Notes: generated by a model from the letters alone, not told the origin. A stretch of DNA of 64,000 bases from JBKECO01 sp047974745 (GCA_047974745.1 JBKECO010000011.1:62001-126000), one strand, 5' to 3'. Shown: positions 1 through 8,416, numbered from the stretch's first letter. Translations and numbers: made by a program.

Positions 1-2
1 AC

Positions 3-644
3 CCTTACATCCCTTTGGAAAAAGATCTCCAGCTGACAAGACAAATGCTCCAGCTGATTGAAGGCTACGGCTTCGGTGTCTCTTTACTGACCAAATCCAC
101 ACTCATACTGCGAGATCTGGATTTGATCACTTCTATTAACCGAAAAACAAAAGCCGTCGCTCAGCTCACACTGACCACCTATGATGATGCTCTCTGTCAG
201 CTGATCGAACCACATGTATCTGTGACCAGTGAGCGATATCAGGCTCTTTTAAAGTTCAAAGAACAAGGCGTGCCTTCCATTGTGTGGCTTGGTCCGATTC
301 TCCCGTTTATCAATGACAGCAGAGAAAATCTGGAGGGAATCTTAGAATACTGTCTAAAGGCAGGTGTAAAAGGAATTCTTTGCTTTGACTTCGGTGTTAC
401 GCTCCGTGAAGGAGACCGTGAGTACTTTTATCGAATGCTGGATCATTCTTTCCCTGGGGTCAGACAAAAATACGAACAGTATTATGGGAACTCCTATCTA
501 TGCCGCTCGCCGAATCAAAAGGAACTAAACGCCATTTTTACAGATTTTTGTTCCAGATACAACATGCTGACTGGTATGAAGGCAATATTTGCCTATCTTA
601 GCGAGCTGCCGCAAAGTTCGGTTCAGCTTGGGCTTTTTGACTAA
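3..644 (+). CDS. SPL-family radical SAM protein, C-terminal part (cut by window start)
   Basis: This is the C-terminal part of a radical SAM protein of the spore photoproduct lyase-like (SplB/Rv2578c) group. The reading frame is open through the left edge of the window, and the residues PYIPLEKDLQLTR right at the edge match the conserved segment of that group, so the N-terminal CxxxCxxC cluster motif should lie upstream. The TTG at 15 is an internal Leu codon, not a start. The visible part has alternating hydrophobic strands and helices expected for the second half of a radical SAM barrel (GVPSIVWLGPILPFIND, GVKGILCFDFGV). The specific substrate is unknown; members of the group are usually annotated only as radical SAM proteins. 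The stop codon overlaps the stop of the convergent GH43 gene by three bases. Confidence 0.8.
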   Translation, partial: PYIPLEKDLQLTRQMLQLIEGYGFGVSLLTKSTLILRDLDLITSINRKTKAVAQLTLTTYDDALCQLIEPHVSVTSERYQALLKFKEQGVPSIVWLGPILPFINDSRENLEGILEYCLKAGVKGILCFDFGVTLREGDREYFYRMLDHSFPGVRQKYEQYYGNSYLCRSPNQKELNAIFTDFCSRYNMLTGMKAIFAYLSELPQSSVQLGLFD

Positions 645-2224
645 TCGGAAAAGAACATTGCCTTCTTTGGTTTCTCCGGGAGCCATTCATAGGAGAACCA
701 TTTATAGTATGCTGGTTCCGCTGATTTTTTTCCGTTTCCAGATGCATAGAGACCAATATAGGTTCCAATGCAACCACCAACAACTTCTGAAGACAAGAGT
801 TTCACTGCACCTTCCCCTACGCACTGAAGATCATTGCCTTCCTCATCACAGAGAATAAATTGAAATGTATATCTGTCGCCAATTATTTTGAGTCGATAGG
901 CATTGCCTTCCTGCAATTCACTTCCTTTTTCCTCCGTGACCATGTCGAAGAGGCGTTTTCGAAGTAAGGGGATTTTCTTTCCGTTCTGATATGAAATTAC
1001 GAATTCCATATGCGCAAACGGCGTATGTGCGATTGCCAGTCCAGCTTCTGTTCCTTCGGAACCACTGTATTCGATCAGCGTCTCCGACTGAAACTCAAAG
1101 TGATCGATGCGGCGTCCTATGAATGCAGGTGTTGCCTTATCGTTCAATGTCTTCCCGTTTGCAAACAGGGCAAAATATCCCGGTCGGCTGGTGAAGGAAT
1201 ATCCATCAAAGAATGTCCGAAAAAAATTCCATTCCAGATCCAACTTCTGGTTGTTGAACTCTGTGAATTCCTTTTTCAATACCTCTTCGGTTTGCTCCTG
1301 GCCTCTGCTGTCTACAAATCTCCCTGGCACCTCACCATGATTAACCAGTGGCCATCCATCGATCCACTCAACTGGTGCGATCGCCGTTTCTCTTCCCATA
1401 TGATGATAATAATTCTCTGACATCCGATAGCCCAAAAAGACCATCCACCAGTTCCCTTTGCCGTCTTCTATCAGATCAGCATGTCCGATACCAGCGATGT
1501 AGGGATCGTTTTCTTGTGAAGCTGTCAGAATCGGATTCTTCGGACAAGCCTCATAGGGTCCCCAGATATCCTTCGATCGAAAGATCGTAACCATATGACC
1601 AAATTCGGTTCCGCCTTCCGCCAGCAATAAATAATAAAACCCATCTTTCTTGTAGATATGCGGGCCTTCTGGAAATCTTCCACCACCTCCAAATGAAATA
1701 ATCTTGGATTCGGATAGTAACACTCCCGTATCCGGATCGATGATCGCCTGGAAAATGGCGTTCTTCAAAGATCCGATCGAATCTGGAGCCATCATCGTAC
1801 TCTGCAAATAGCAAGTTCCATCATCATCCCAGAACAGTGAGGGGTCGATTCCTCCCTGGGATACCCACATTGGAAGAGACCAGGGTCCCTCAATGCTGTC
1901 GGCTGTCATGATAAAATTACCGCTTCCGCCTGGTGCAAAAGCTCCTTCGTGACACACATTGGTCGTTATCATGTAAAATCGACTATTATGATAACGAAGT
2001 GTGGGAGCAAAGATTCCTGCGTTGTGCTGACAGTCTGTGAATTCCATCTGTTCTGCCCGATCGATGCAGTGCCCGATCTTTTTCCAGTCTTTTAGGTTAT
2101 TACTTTTAAATAGCGGTACTCCTGGTAAAAACTCAAAGCTGCTGTTGGCGATATAGTACTCGTCTCCTACTCTGCAAATACTTGGATCCGGGTGAAATCC
2201 GGAAATGATTGGGTTTTGAATCAT
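641..2224 (-). CDS. Glycoside hydrolase family 43 beta-xylosidase-type enzyme
   Basis: Predicted inverting GH43 enzyme, 527 residues, which would release xylose or arabinose from xylo-oligosaccharides. The N-terminal five-bladed propeller carries the expected triad: Asp13 in GFHPDPS (base), Asp127 in GGIDPSLF (pKa modulator) and Glu186 in RFPEGPH (acid). The C-terminal 200 residues look like the concanavalin-type domain found in GH43 xylosidases. There is no signal peptide, so it acts in the cytoplasm on imported oligosaccharides. The start chosen at 2224 has AAGGAGATC just upstream; a longer frame to 2254 lacks a site. It is transcribed divergently from an AraC regulator and shares a 17-bp promoter motif with the GH3 gene. 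Exact substrate is inferred. Confidence 0.9.
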   Translation of the reverse strand: MIQNPIISGFHPDPSICRVGDEYYIANSSFEFLPGVPLFKSNNLKDWKKIGHCIDRAEQMEFTDCQHNAGIFAPTLRYHNSRFYMITTNVCHEGAFAPGGSGNFIMTADSIEGPWSLPMWVSQGGIDPSLFWDDDGTCYLQSTMMAPDSIGSLKNAIFQAIIDPDTGVLLSESKIISFGGGGRFPEGPHIYKKDGFYYLLLAEGGTEFGHMVTIFRSKDIWGPYEACPKNPILTASQENDPYIAGIGHADLIEDGKGNWWMVFLGYRMSENYYHHMGRETAIAPVEWIDGWPLVNHGEVPGRFVDSRGQEQTEEVLKKEFTEFNNQKLDLEWNFFRTFFDGYSFTSRPGYFALFANGKTLNDKATPAFIGRRIDHFEFQSETLIEYSGSEGTEAGLAIAHTPFAHMEFVISYQNGKKIPLLRKRLFDMVTEEKGSELQEGNAYRLKIIGDRYTFQFILCDEEGNDLQCVGEGAVKLLSSEVVGGCIGTYIGLYASGNGKKSAEPAYYKWFSYEWLPEKPKKAMFFSD

Positions 2225-2285
2225 ATGATCTCCTTCTTGACTGATTTCGTCCATTAATCTGTTATTTCATTGAAAACCATGCTAA

Positions 2286-2302
2286 TATATTAATATTATA
2301 TC
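2286..2302 (-). promoter_or_regulatory. Promoter motif shared with the GH3 gene
   Basis: The 17-mer TATATTAATATTATATC occurs here and, unchanged, at 5512-5528. Read on the minus strand it contains a TATAAT -10 box about 70 bases before the GH43 start. No good -35 box sits 17 bases upstream, which fits a promoter that needs an activator. The adjacent AraC regulator is the obvious candidate; that link is inference. Confidence 0.5.
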
Positions 2303-2380
2303 TTTCATTGTTTTTCATTTAAATCGTAATATCGTGGTGGCTGTATAAGAATATTAATGCAGTCTGGCTGGAGGTCCACT

Positions 2381-3220
2381 ATGACGAATGAACCGGAAAA
2401 AAATCTATCCTATACAGGCGATTCCAGACGATATCCAGGGATACCCCTGGCACTGGACGGAATCGGAATCTCACATCTGCAGGAGCATGTTGACCGACCT
2501 GTCGGCATACCCTGCTACCAGTGGATCCAGACACTGTCAGGATGTGGAAGGCTCTGGATCGAAGAACAGGTATACTCTGTCGAACCAGGTCATGGCATCT
2601 TTATTCCAAGGGATACCCCTCACATCTATTATTCTGCGGGCGATCCCTGGGTCGTTAATTATTTATGCTTTAGCGGCGAAACAGTCGGGGAGATCTTACA
2701 ATCACTATCCATAGTAACAGCTGGTGTTTATTTTGTAGAGCAGTCCGAGCATCTCCTGTTGCTGGAGGACCGCATCTTTGAGCTGGCCAAGCTGCCCTCA
2801 CACAGACATTCTATCGAGATCTCTAAGATCCTGTATAGTATTCTGCTGGATCTTTCTACCGATATCCGACATTTGGGCACTTCACTTCACCCTGGAAAAA
2901 ATGAACTTGCCCACTATATCATCCAGTATCTGCATGAGCATCAGAGCGAGCCTTTTTCCCTGGCCGACCTTTCCTCAGACTGTGGCAGATCCAAGGAATA
3001 TCTCTGTCAGACATTTAAGACTTCTACTGGCTTCACGATACTAAATTATATGATCCAGATTCGAATCGCATCTGCCAAATTCCTTCTTTTGGATCCAAAT
3101 ACTTATACCGTAAATGAAATTGCCAAAAAATGCGGTTTTGAGTCTACTAGCTATTTTTGTGCTGTTTTTAAACGTGAAACAAAAATGACGCCGGAAACAT
3201 TCCGGCGTCAAAGCGAATGA
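2381..3220 (+). CDS. AraC family transcriptional regulator
   Basis: A 279-residue regulator with an N-terminal AraC-binding cupin (about residues 25-150; GHGIFIPRDTPHIYYS is typical of the sugar-binding barrel) and two C-terminal helix-turn-helix motifs (FSLADLSSDCGRSKEYLCQTF and NEIAKKCGFESTSYFCAVFKR). The start at 2381 was chosen because GGAGG lies seven bases before the ATG; an upstream ATG at 2357 has no such site. It lies between the GH43 and GH3 genes, divergent from the first and convergent with the second, and probably activates both through their shared promoter motif. The last codons contain an inverted repeat that serves as the terminator of the GH3 gene on the other strand. Confidence 0.88.
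   Translation: MTNEPEKNLSYTGDSRRYPGIPLALDGIGISHLQEHVDRPVGIPCYQWIQTLSGCGRLWIEEQVYSVEPGHGIFIPRDTPHIYYSAGDPWVVNYLCFSGETVGEILQSLSIVTAGVYFVEQSEHLLLLEDRIFELAKLPSHRHSIEISKILYSILLDLSTDIRHLGTSLHPGKNELAHYIIQYLHEHQSEPFSLADLSSDCGRSKEYLCQTFKTSTGFTILNYMIQIRIASAKFLLLDPNTYTVNEIAKKCGFESTSYFCAVFKRETKMTPETFRRQSE
3173..3210 (-). terminator. Rho-independent terminator of the GH3 gene
   Basis: TGACGCCGGAA at 3186-3196 and TTCCGGCGTCA at 3200-3210 form a perfect 11-bp stem with a three-base loop. On the minus strand the stem is followed by a U-rich run (3173-3185). It lies 28 bases past the GH3 stop codon, inside the coding end of the convergent AraC gene. Confidence 0.8.
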
Positions 3221-3237
3221 TCACTGTCTTTTCTGAC

Positions 3238-5445
3238 TTAGAACTCGACTCTCAATTCCTGCATTAACACCTGTGCAGAGCTGCCGCCTGCAAAAAACTG
3301 AAACGCTCCATTTTCAAGTAAATAGGCACCTTCGTCATTGTAAAATCCCATATTTGCTTTTTCCAGTTCAAACTGAATTGTTCTACATTCACCTGGTTCC
3401 AGACTGATTTTTTGAAATCCTTTCAGTTCCTTCACTGGTCGAACGATGGATGCGGTAATATCTCTTACATAAAATTGTACTGTCTCTTCCCCGGATCTGT
3501 TCCCGGTATTGCATACTGTCACTTCATAGACCATACGATCCAGTTTCTGAGTAACTGTAAAATCAGAATAAGCAAAGGTGGTATAGCTTAAGCCAAATCC
3601 AAAGGGAAACAGGGGATCGAACCCGGCATCCAGATATTTTGATGTGAATTTACTTTTACTTCCGGGACGTCCGGTATTTGGATGATTGTAATACACCGGG
3701 CACTGACCTGACATGGTTGGAAATGTTGCTGTGAGCTTACCGGATGGATTGTATTCTCCATACAGGACCTTTGTTACAGCATGGCCCATTTCGATTCCAA
3801 GATGCCAGGATTCCAGGATCGCATCTAAGTTCTCCTCTTCCCATGCAAGGGCAAGCGGTCGCCCATTCATTAAAACTGCTACAACCGGTGTCCCTGTTTC
3901 TTTCATTGCCTTTAAAAGCTCTTTTTGATGACCCGGAATCGAAATATCAGCTTTGGATGCTGCTTCTCCTGACATAGAGACCGATTCGCCCACCACTGCA
4001 AGAATCACATCAGACTCTGATGCAGTCTGCATTGCAGCTGTAAGCTGCTCCTTATCTAATTCCCCATCCGGTCCGCATACTGCATGATAGTGATAGGATA
4101 TGCCCTGTTCTGTTAATGCATCCAGGATAGTGACACAGTCCTCCTGCTTCCAGCTCATAGCCCATGCACCTATGATCTCTTCTTTATTCTCAGCCAGCGA
4201 ACCTACAACCAGCACTTTCTGACTTGGATTCAGCGGAAGTGTCTCATGCTCATTTTTTAACAGGACGATCGACTTGACAGCTGACTCCCTTGCAAGCTCT
4301 TTATGCTCCACTGGTATTGTCCGAAAACGATCCATACTGTTCTCTGTCACGTAAGGATGCTCAAAAAGGCCCAGCCACATTTTTACACTGAGAACCCTGC
4401 GAACCGCCTCATCGATCACACTTACAGTGACCTTGCCTGCACTTACGGCCTGCTCCAGGTTATGGAGATAGATCTCAGTCCCCATGTCCATATCAAGACC
4501 AGCATTTGCTGCCTGAATTCCCGCATCCATATCATCTTCCGCAATCCCGTGCACTACACATTCCCTGATCGCATTTGCATCGCTGACAACAAAGCCATTC
4601 AGACCATAGGATTCCTTTAGTATCCTGCGCAGTGTAAATGCATTGACCGTTGCCGGAATTCCATTGATATCATTGAAGGAGGCCATCGCTGAGGCTGCAC
4701 CTTCTTCCACAGCAGCTTTAAACGGTGGCAGATAGGTGTTATATAACTGTGAAACAGCCATATTGGTCGTATTGTAATCACGACCTCCTTCTGACGCACT
4801 GTATGCCACGTAGTGCTTCATACAGGCCGCAACGTAATCAGTCAGCTCTTCCTGATTATTTTGCAGACCCTTTATTTTTGCTCTGGCAAATTCACTCGTC
4901 AGAAAGGGATCTTCTCCTGCGCCTTCTGATACTCTGCCCCATCTCGCATCCCTGGCAACATCTAGCATTGGTGCAAAATGCCAGTTCACACCACTGCATC
5001 TGGATTCTTTTGCAGCCATAGCTGCTGTTTTCTCCATCAATTCTGTATCAAAAGTTCCTGCCTCTGCAATGGCAATGGGATACACGCTTCGAAATCCATG
5101 AATGACATCAAATCCAAAAAGCAAAGGGATTCCCAGCCGGCTTTCTTCAACAGCGATTTTTTGAAGTCGATTCGACAATTTGGGATCGTCCGACATAAAG
5201 GCTCCAACAAGACCATCCCTGATTTCAGATTCATGATAGTCTTTCTCGGAAGTCGCCAGCATTTCACCAAACTTTTCCTTGCTGATCCTGCCATCTGTGA
5301 CCATTTCGATCATTTCTTCAAACGATACATCAAATCCTCCCACGATCGACATGGAAGCAAGATTCATCTGTCCGATTTTTTCTTTCAACGTCATCTGATC
5401 GATCAACGATTCTACCTTTTGTAACTGTTCTGCTGTCAGCTGCAT
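3238..5445 (-). CDS. Glycoside hydrolase family 3 beta-glucosidase
   Basis: Predicted retaining GH3 enzyme of 735 residues, a normal length for BglX-type beta-glucosidases or xylosidases. The (beta/alpha)8 domain spans about residues 10-330 with the nucleophile Asp289 in VVSDAN. The alpha/beta sandwich follows, with KEL and ILAVVGES segments, and a C-terminal fibronectin III-like domain (LDRMVYEVTVCNTGNRSGEETVQ region) ends the protein. No signal peptide is visible, unlike periplasmic BglX, so the enzyme is probably cytoplasmic. The start has GGAGGG five bases upstream. It shares a promoter motif with the GH43 gene, which suggests the two hydrolases act together on xylo- or gluco-oligosaccharides. 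Aglycone and sugar specificity cannot be read from the sequence. Confidence 0.92.
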   Translation of the reverse strand: MQLTAEQLQKVESLIDQMTLKEKIGQMNLASMSIVGGFDVSFEEMIEMVTDGRISKEKFGEMLATSEKDYHESEIRDGLVGAFMSDDPKLSNRLQKIAVEESRLGIPLLFGFDVIHGFRSVYPIAIAEAGTFDTELMEKTAAMAAKESRCSGVNWHFAPMLDVARDARWGRVSEGAGEDPFLTSEFARAKIKGLQNNQEELTDYVAACMKHYVAYSASEGGRDYNTTNMAVSQLYNTYLPPFKAAVEEGAASAMASFNDINGIPATVNAFTLRRILKESYGLNGFVVSDANAIRECVVHGIAEDDMDAGIQAANAGLDMDMGTEIYLHNLEQAVSAGKVTVSVIDEAVRRVLSVKMWLGLFEHPYVTENSMDRFRTIPVEHKELARESAVKSIVLLKNEHETLPLNPSQKVLVVGSLAENKEEIIGAWAMSWKQEDCVTILDALTEQGISYHYHAVCGPDGELDKEQLTAAMQTASESDVILAVVGESVSMSGEAASKADISIPGHQKELLKAMKETGTPVVAVLMNGRPLALAWEEENLDAILESWHLGIEMGHAVTKVLYGEYNPSGKLTATFPTMSGQCPVYYNHPNTGRPGSKSKFTSKYLDAGFDPLFPFGFGLSYTTFAYSDFTVTQKLDRMVYEVTVCNTGNRSGEETVQFYVRDITASIVRPVKELKGFQKISLEPGECRTIQFELEKANMGFYNDEGAYLLENGAFQFFAGGSSAQVLMQELRVEF

Positions 5446-5511
5446 ATTTTCCCTCCATCATACATTGTTCCTTATTCAAGAATGCAGAAATCTTTTACTG
5501 CATCACATCAC

Positions 5512-5528
5512 TATATTAATATTATATC
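5512..5528 (-). promoter_or_regulatory. Promoter motif of the GH3 gene
   Basis: Second copy of the 17-mer TATATTAATATTATATC, identical to the one before the GH43 gene and at nearly the same distance from the start codon. It holds a minus-strand TATAAT -10 box and again lacks a clear -35 box. This is the likely promoter and possible regulator contact. Confidence 0.5.
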
Positions 5529-5550
5529 AGGAAAAAACTCTGCAAAACAT

Positions 5551-5592
5551 AATAAAATCCTAATATCTATATAAGATTCTTAGGATTTTATT
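5551..5592. repeat. 13-bp inverted repeat upstream of the GH3 promoter
   Basis: AATAAAATCCTAA (5551-5563) and its perfect reverse complement TTAGGATTTTATT (5580-5592) flank a 16-base loop. It sits just upstream of the GH3 promoter region and downstream of the hairpin element at 5603-5780. It could be an operator, or a weak terminator for the leftward operon that ends at 5848. There is no clear U-tract, so neither role is certain. Confidence 0.55.
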
Positions 5593-5602
5593 CTTGATTA
5601 CA

Positions 5603-5780
5603 GTGTCAAAAGTGTTTTACCACTTCATGCTAGCATGTAAGTGGTGACAACACTTTATGACACGCCCCACAATGAGGATGAAGTGGGGCTGCTGCCCCAT
5701 GAGAATCCGAATTGTGGGAGGATTGTGGGAGTGCAAGGCACGAAACAATCCGTAATTAAATAGGCTGGCTGTTTTGACAC
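5603..5780. repeat. Three-hairpin element with 9-bp terminal inverted repeats
   Basis: The 402-base gap between the GH3 and oxidoreductase genes is mostly this element. Its ends are GTGTCAAAA (5603-5611) and TTTTGACAC (5772-5780). Hairpin 1 (5603-5663) is centred on the palindrome CATGCTAGCATG and pairs GTGTCA, AAGTGTT and CCACTT with their complements. Hairpin 2 (5666-5718) pairs CCCACAAT, GGAT and TGGGGC around a TGCT loop. Hairpin 3 (5720-5751) pairs GGATTGT and GTGC with ACAATCC and GCAC. No open frame or target duplication is seen. It resembles a miniature mobile repeat or a structured RNA; the identity is unknown. Confidence 0.7.
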
Positions 5781-5847
5781 CTTAACCATTCTTTGTTTCC
5801 TATTATGCTACAAACACTCCTTTTTCTTTCAATTTTATAGCATTATT

Positions 5848-6897
5848 TTATTCAAAGCGAATTGCATTACCCGTTCTTTGGGACTCACGAACTGCTTCCA
5901 TAACTGCAAGTACGCGTCTTACCTGTTCTGGTTTTACAAAGATCTCCTCTGTTCCATCAAGAACTCGCAGGAACTGTTCAAAATAGTTCCTGTGAGCCAC
6001 AGACACTTCCGGAAGCGGTTCTTCGATCAGAACGCCTTCCGCTACCGGACCAAAGCTTCTGGTTGGTCCTGCTGCTGACATGGTGATTTTACCTGGAACA
6101 TTTTCGAGTAGTCTTGTGGTCTTTACGATCTTTCCAGAGCATTCAAATCCATTATCCATCATGGCTGAACCTTTGTTTCCTCCCATGAACCAGAAACGTC
6201 CATGCTGCAGATAATAGGAACCTAGTTCGATCTCTCCTGTGACACCATTTTTGAATTTCAGGATGATATGAAAATAATCATCTACATTCTCATTTATTAC
6301 ATTTCTAAGATCTGCATAGAGTGAGTCGATTTCTGAATCCACCATGCAAAGCATCTGGTCGATCAGGTGCACGCCCCAGTCATAAAGCATACCTCCTCCC
6401 ATTTCCGGATAAATATGCCAGTCATGCATGTTGCCGTTCACACCGAACAGCTGGGACTTAATGACATAGACATCTCCAAGTCCTCCCTCATCATAGACTT
6501 TCTTCATGATCGCATAATCTTTGTCAAATCTTCTTTGCTGGTGAACCGTGAACAGAACCCCATTTTCTTTTGTGACCTTCATCATCTTGTCAAATTCTGC
6601 AACTGTCATTGCTGCCGGTTTTTCACAGATGATATGCTTTTTTGCAGCTGCTGCCTTTTCCACCATTTCGATGTGGCTCGGATTTGGTGTCGATATCATA
6701 ACAACATCAATATCTGCATGTTTTAGCATCTCGTCTAAAGAAGAATACGTCTCAACACCCTCTGGTGCATCCGTCAGCATGTCCGGATTCGTATCAGCGA
6801 CTGCAACAAGTTCGATTTCATCAAATGTTTTCATCATATCTGCATCACAGTGACCCATAAATCCAAATCCTACGATGCCCAATTTCATTTTTATCAT
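5848..6897 (-). CDS. Gfo/Idh/MocA oxidoreductase, DgpA-like sugar C3 oxidase candidate
   Basis: A 349-residue NAD(P)-dependent oxidoreductase. The Rossmann start KLGIVGFGFMGHCDAD, the family Lys in CEKPAAM and the His-Asp pair in YDWGVHLIDQ identify the Gfo/Idh/MocA family. In known C-glycoside systems such an enzyme (DgpA) oxidises the 3-hydroxyl of the C-bound sugar before the C-C bond is cut. The direct neighbours upstream are the two deglycosidase-subunit-like genes, which is why this role is proposed. Its ribosome site (AGGGG) lies in the last codons of the TIM-barrel gene, with three bases between stop and start, so the genes are translated together. Other sugar or inositol substrates remain possible. 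Confidence 0.85.
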   Translation of the reverse strand: MIKMKLGIVGFGFMGHCDADMMKTFDEIELVAVADTNPDMLTDAPEGVETYSSLDEMLKHADIDVVMISTPNPSHIEMVEKAAAAKKHIICEKPAAMTVAEFDKMMKVTKENGVLFTVHQQRRFDKDYAIMKKVYDEGGLGDVYVIKSQLFGVNGNMHDWHIYPEMGGGMLYDWGVHLIDQMLCMVDSEIDSLYADLRNVINENVDDYFHIILKFKNGVTGEIELGSYYLQHGRFWFMGGNKGSAMMDNGFECSGKIVKTTRLLENVPGKITMSAAGPTRSFGPVAEGVLIEEPLPEVSVAHRNYFEQFLRVLDGTEEIFVKPEQVRRVLAVMEAVRESQRTGNAIRFE

Positions 6898-6899
6898 AA

Positions 6900-7955
6900 T
6901 TACCCCTTTTCAATTTCTCTTCGTAACGCTTCCTGATGCCTTCTGACCTGCTCTACACTATCTACTTCAAGCGCATCATTTTGCATTCTGTTTCCTTCGT
7001 ATTCTGTCGAAAGGTAGCCTTTGTAACCAGCGGTCTTATAGGCCTGAACGATTTCCGGCAGTGGCATTGATGTCTCAACATAATCTGCTGTCAGATTGTA
7101 GCATTTCGCATGGGTATGATAGATATAGTCAATATTATCAATGATATCCTTGGGATCATTCCAGGAAAATTCATAGGAACCCATCGCATAATTGAAATCC
7201 GCCTGATTGCAGTTCGCCTTCTTAAGTGATACCATTAGCTCCGGAAGTCCGTTCGCTACCATATAGTCGTGATGTGCAGCTCCAAGATTCAGATCATAGC
7301 GAATCTTTTGTATTCCCTTTTCCACGCGGCTCGCAAATGCATCATCAACGATTTTCACACCTTCTCTGGTCGCACCAAATCGAAATGCCTGTTCTCGTTT
7401 GATGTCTGGAATGCTTCTGCAGAATATCCCAAAATCCGGCATAAATCCAAAGTATTTTGTTCCGGTGCGAAGAATCATCTCCATATATCCATCTGCCCAG
7501 CCGGAGTTTAAAGAAAACGGAGAATGAACTTCTATACAGACCTTGACATCGTTCTCCTGGGCACATCCGAGACTTCCTTCGATGACATTCATCGGTGTGG
7601 AAACCAACGTTCTAAGTGTTTTAAAACCAAGGTCTCCTGCAATTTTTATATCTCTGTTCATCATGTCGATCTGCTCACGCAAAGTCAAAGTCCTATTGTC
7701 ATAAATTTTATTTTCCAAAAAAGCATCTGAACAAGTCGGTTCTGTATGATATTTATCCATCAGCCCGAACCATGTTTCCCTGAATTCTGGAGTCACGACA
7801 GGAAAGGAATCCATCATCTGCTCTGGCAAGAGCTCAATTCCTGTTGCTCCTGTTTTTGCTGCTTCACGAATACATCCTTCCAGATCCAGCCTTCCATCAT
7901 AGTATTCCTGCTGATAACTGTATAATGAGATACTGCGCTTAATATTATATGACAT
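6900..7955 (-). CDS. TIM-barrel protein, C-glycoside deglycosidase alpha subunit-like
   Basis: A 351-residue protein of the xylose isomerase-like TIM-barrel (AP endonuclease 2) superfamily. Likely divalent metal ligands are Glu142 (CIEVHS), Asp174 (MPDFG), His280 or His282 (YHTHAK) and Glu318 (STEYEG); His144 next to Glu142 could be catalytic. Known C-glycoside deglycosidases (DgpBC, CarBC) pair a metal-dependent TIM-barrel subunit with a small beta subunit and split 3-oxo-C-glycosides. Here the small subunit-like gene is directly upstream, 15 bases away, and the oxidoreductase directly downstream. The family call is firm; the deglycosidase role is inferred from this combination. Confidence 0.78.
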   Translation of the reverse strand: MSYNIKRSISLYSYQQEYYDGRLDLEGCIREAAKTGATGIELLPEQMMDSFPVVTPEFRETWFGLMDKYHTEPTCSDAFLENKIYDNRTLTLREQIDMMNRDIKIAGDLGFKTLRTLVSTPMNVIEGSLGCAQENDVKVCIEVHSPFSLNSGWADGYMEMILRTGTKYFGFMPDFGIFCRSIPDIKREQAFRFGATREGVKIVDDAFASRVEKGIQKIRYDLNLGAAHHDYMVANGLPELMVSLKKANCNQADFNYAMGSYEFSWNDPKDIIDNIDYIYHTHAKCYNLTADYVETSMPLPEIVQAYKTAGYKGYLSTEYEGNRMQNDALEVDSVEQVRRHQEALRREIEKG

Positions 7956-7970
7956 GCCTCGATTCCCTCC

Positions 7971-8357
7971 CTAAATTTCAAAATCATATTCGCCGGGATG
8001 AACAAGGATCATTGGCATATATGATGGTGCGATTGTCTGGGTGCATTTTATATGATGGATTCCTCTTGTTAATCCACCCTCGGTCAGAACAGTTACCGTA
8101 GCATACTGTCCGAAGAGCCATCTGTTTGAAATTACTGTTCTCATCTCTTCTAAGGTAAAGGTCTCATCATTTACTGTAAAACGGATAGCATCTCGATCAA
8201 ATACGATACCATCGACCTCAACTTCAATATTCCGGATAATGGAAAGCGTAACTCCTCGATAATACTGAATTTTCATATCAAATGAAAATCCGATTATTTT
8301 CTCTGCGTCGCTTATATTCCTGAATCCATCCGGGCGATACATTTGTCTTGGAAACAT
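7971..8357 (-). CDS. C-glycoside deglycosidase beta subunit-like protein (DUF6379 type)
   Basis: A 128-residue, beta-rich protein without signal peptide or membrane segment. Length, the start MFPRQMYRPDGFRNI and the closing MILVHPGEYDFEI fit the small DUF6379 family that forms the beta subunit of C-glycoside deglycosidases, where it packs on the TIM-barrel subunit and shapes the active site. Recognition is from memory of the family and was not confirmed by a search. It precedes the TIM-barrel alpha subunit-like gene, the order seen for dgpB-dgpC. Alone the fold says little; its value is in the gene neighbourhood. Confidence 0.72.
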   Translation of the reverse strand: MFPRQMYRPDGFRNISDAEKIIGFSFDMKIQYYRGVTLSIIRNIEVEVDGIVFDRDAIRFTVNDETFTLEEMRTVISNRWLFGQYATVTVLTEGGLTRGIHHIKCTQTIAPSYMPMILVHPGEYDFEI

Positions 8358-8416
8358 ATGTGTTCTCCTCCTATAAAGCTAATTTTTCATTGTTGAGATT
8401 GCATGCTCGATTCCAA

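Noticed and set aside
1010..1420. Open frames on the opposite strand of the GH43, GH3 and other hydrolase genes.
   Set aside because: They lack ribosome sites and recognisable domains and lie fully within well-supported genes.
5598..5785. Target site duplication around the three-hairpin element.
   Set aside because: The flanks TTACA and CTTAA do not match, so insertion by a transposase is not shown.
7941..7950. A further copy of the AATATTATAT promoter motif.
   Set aside because: Only ten bases match, and it lies within the first codons of the TIM-barrel gene.
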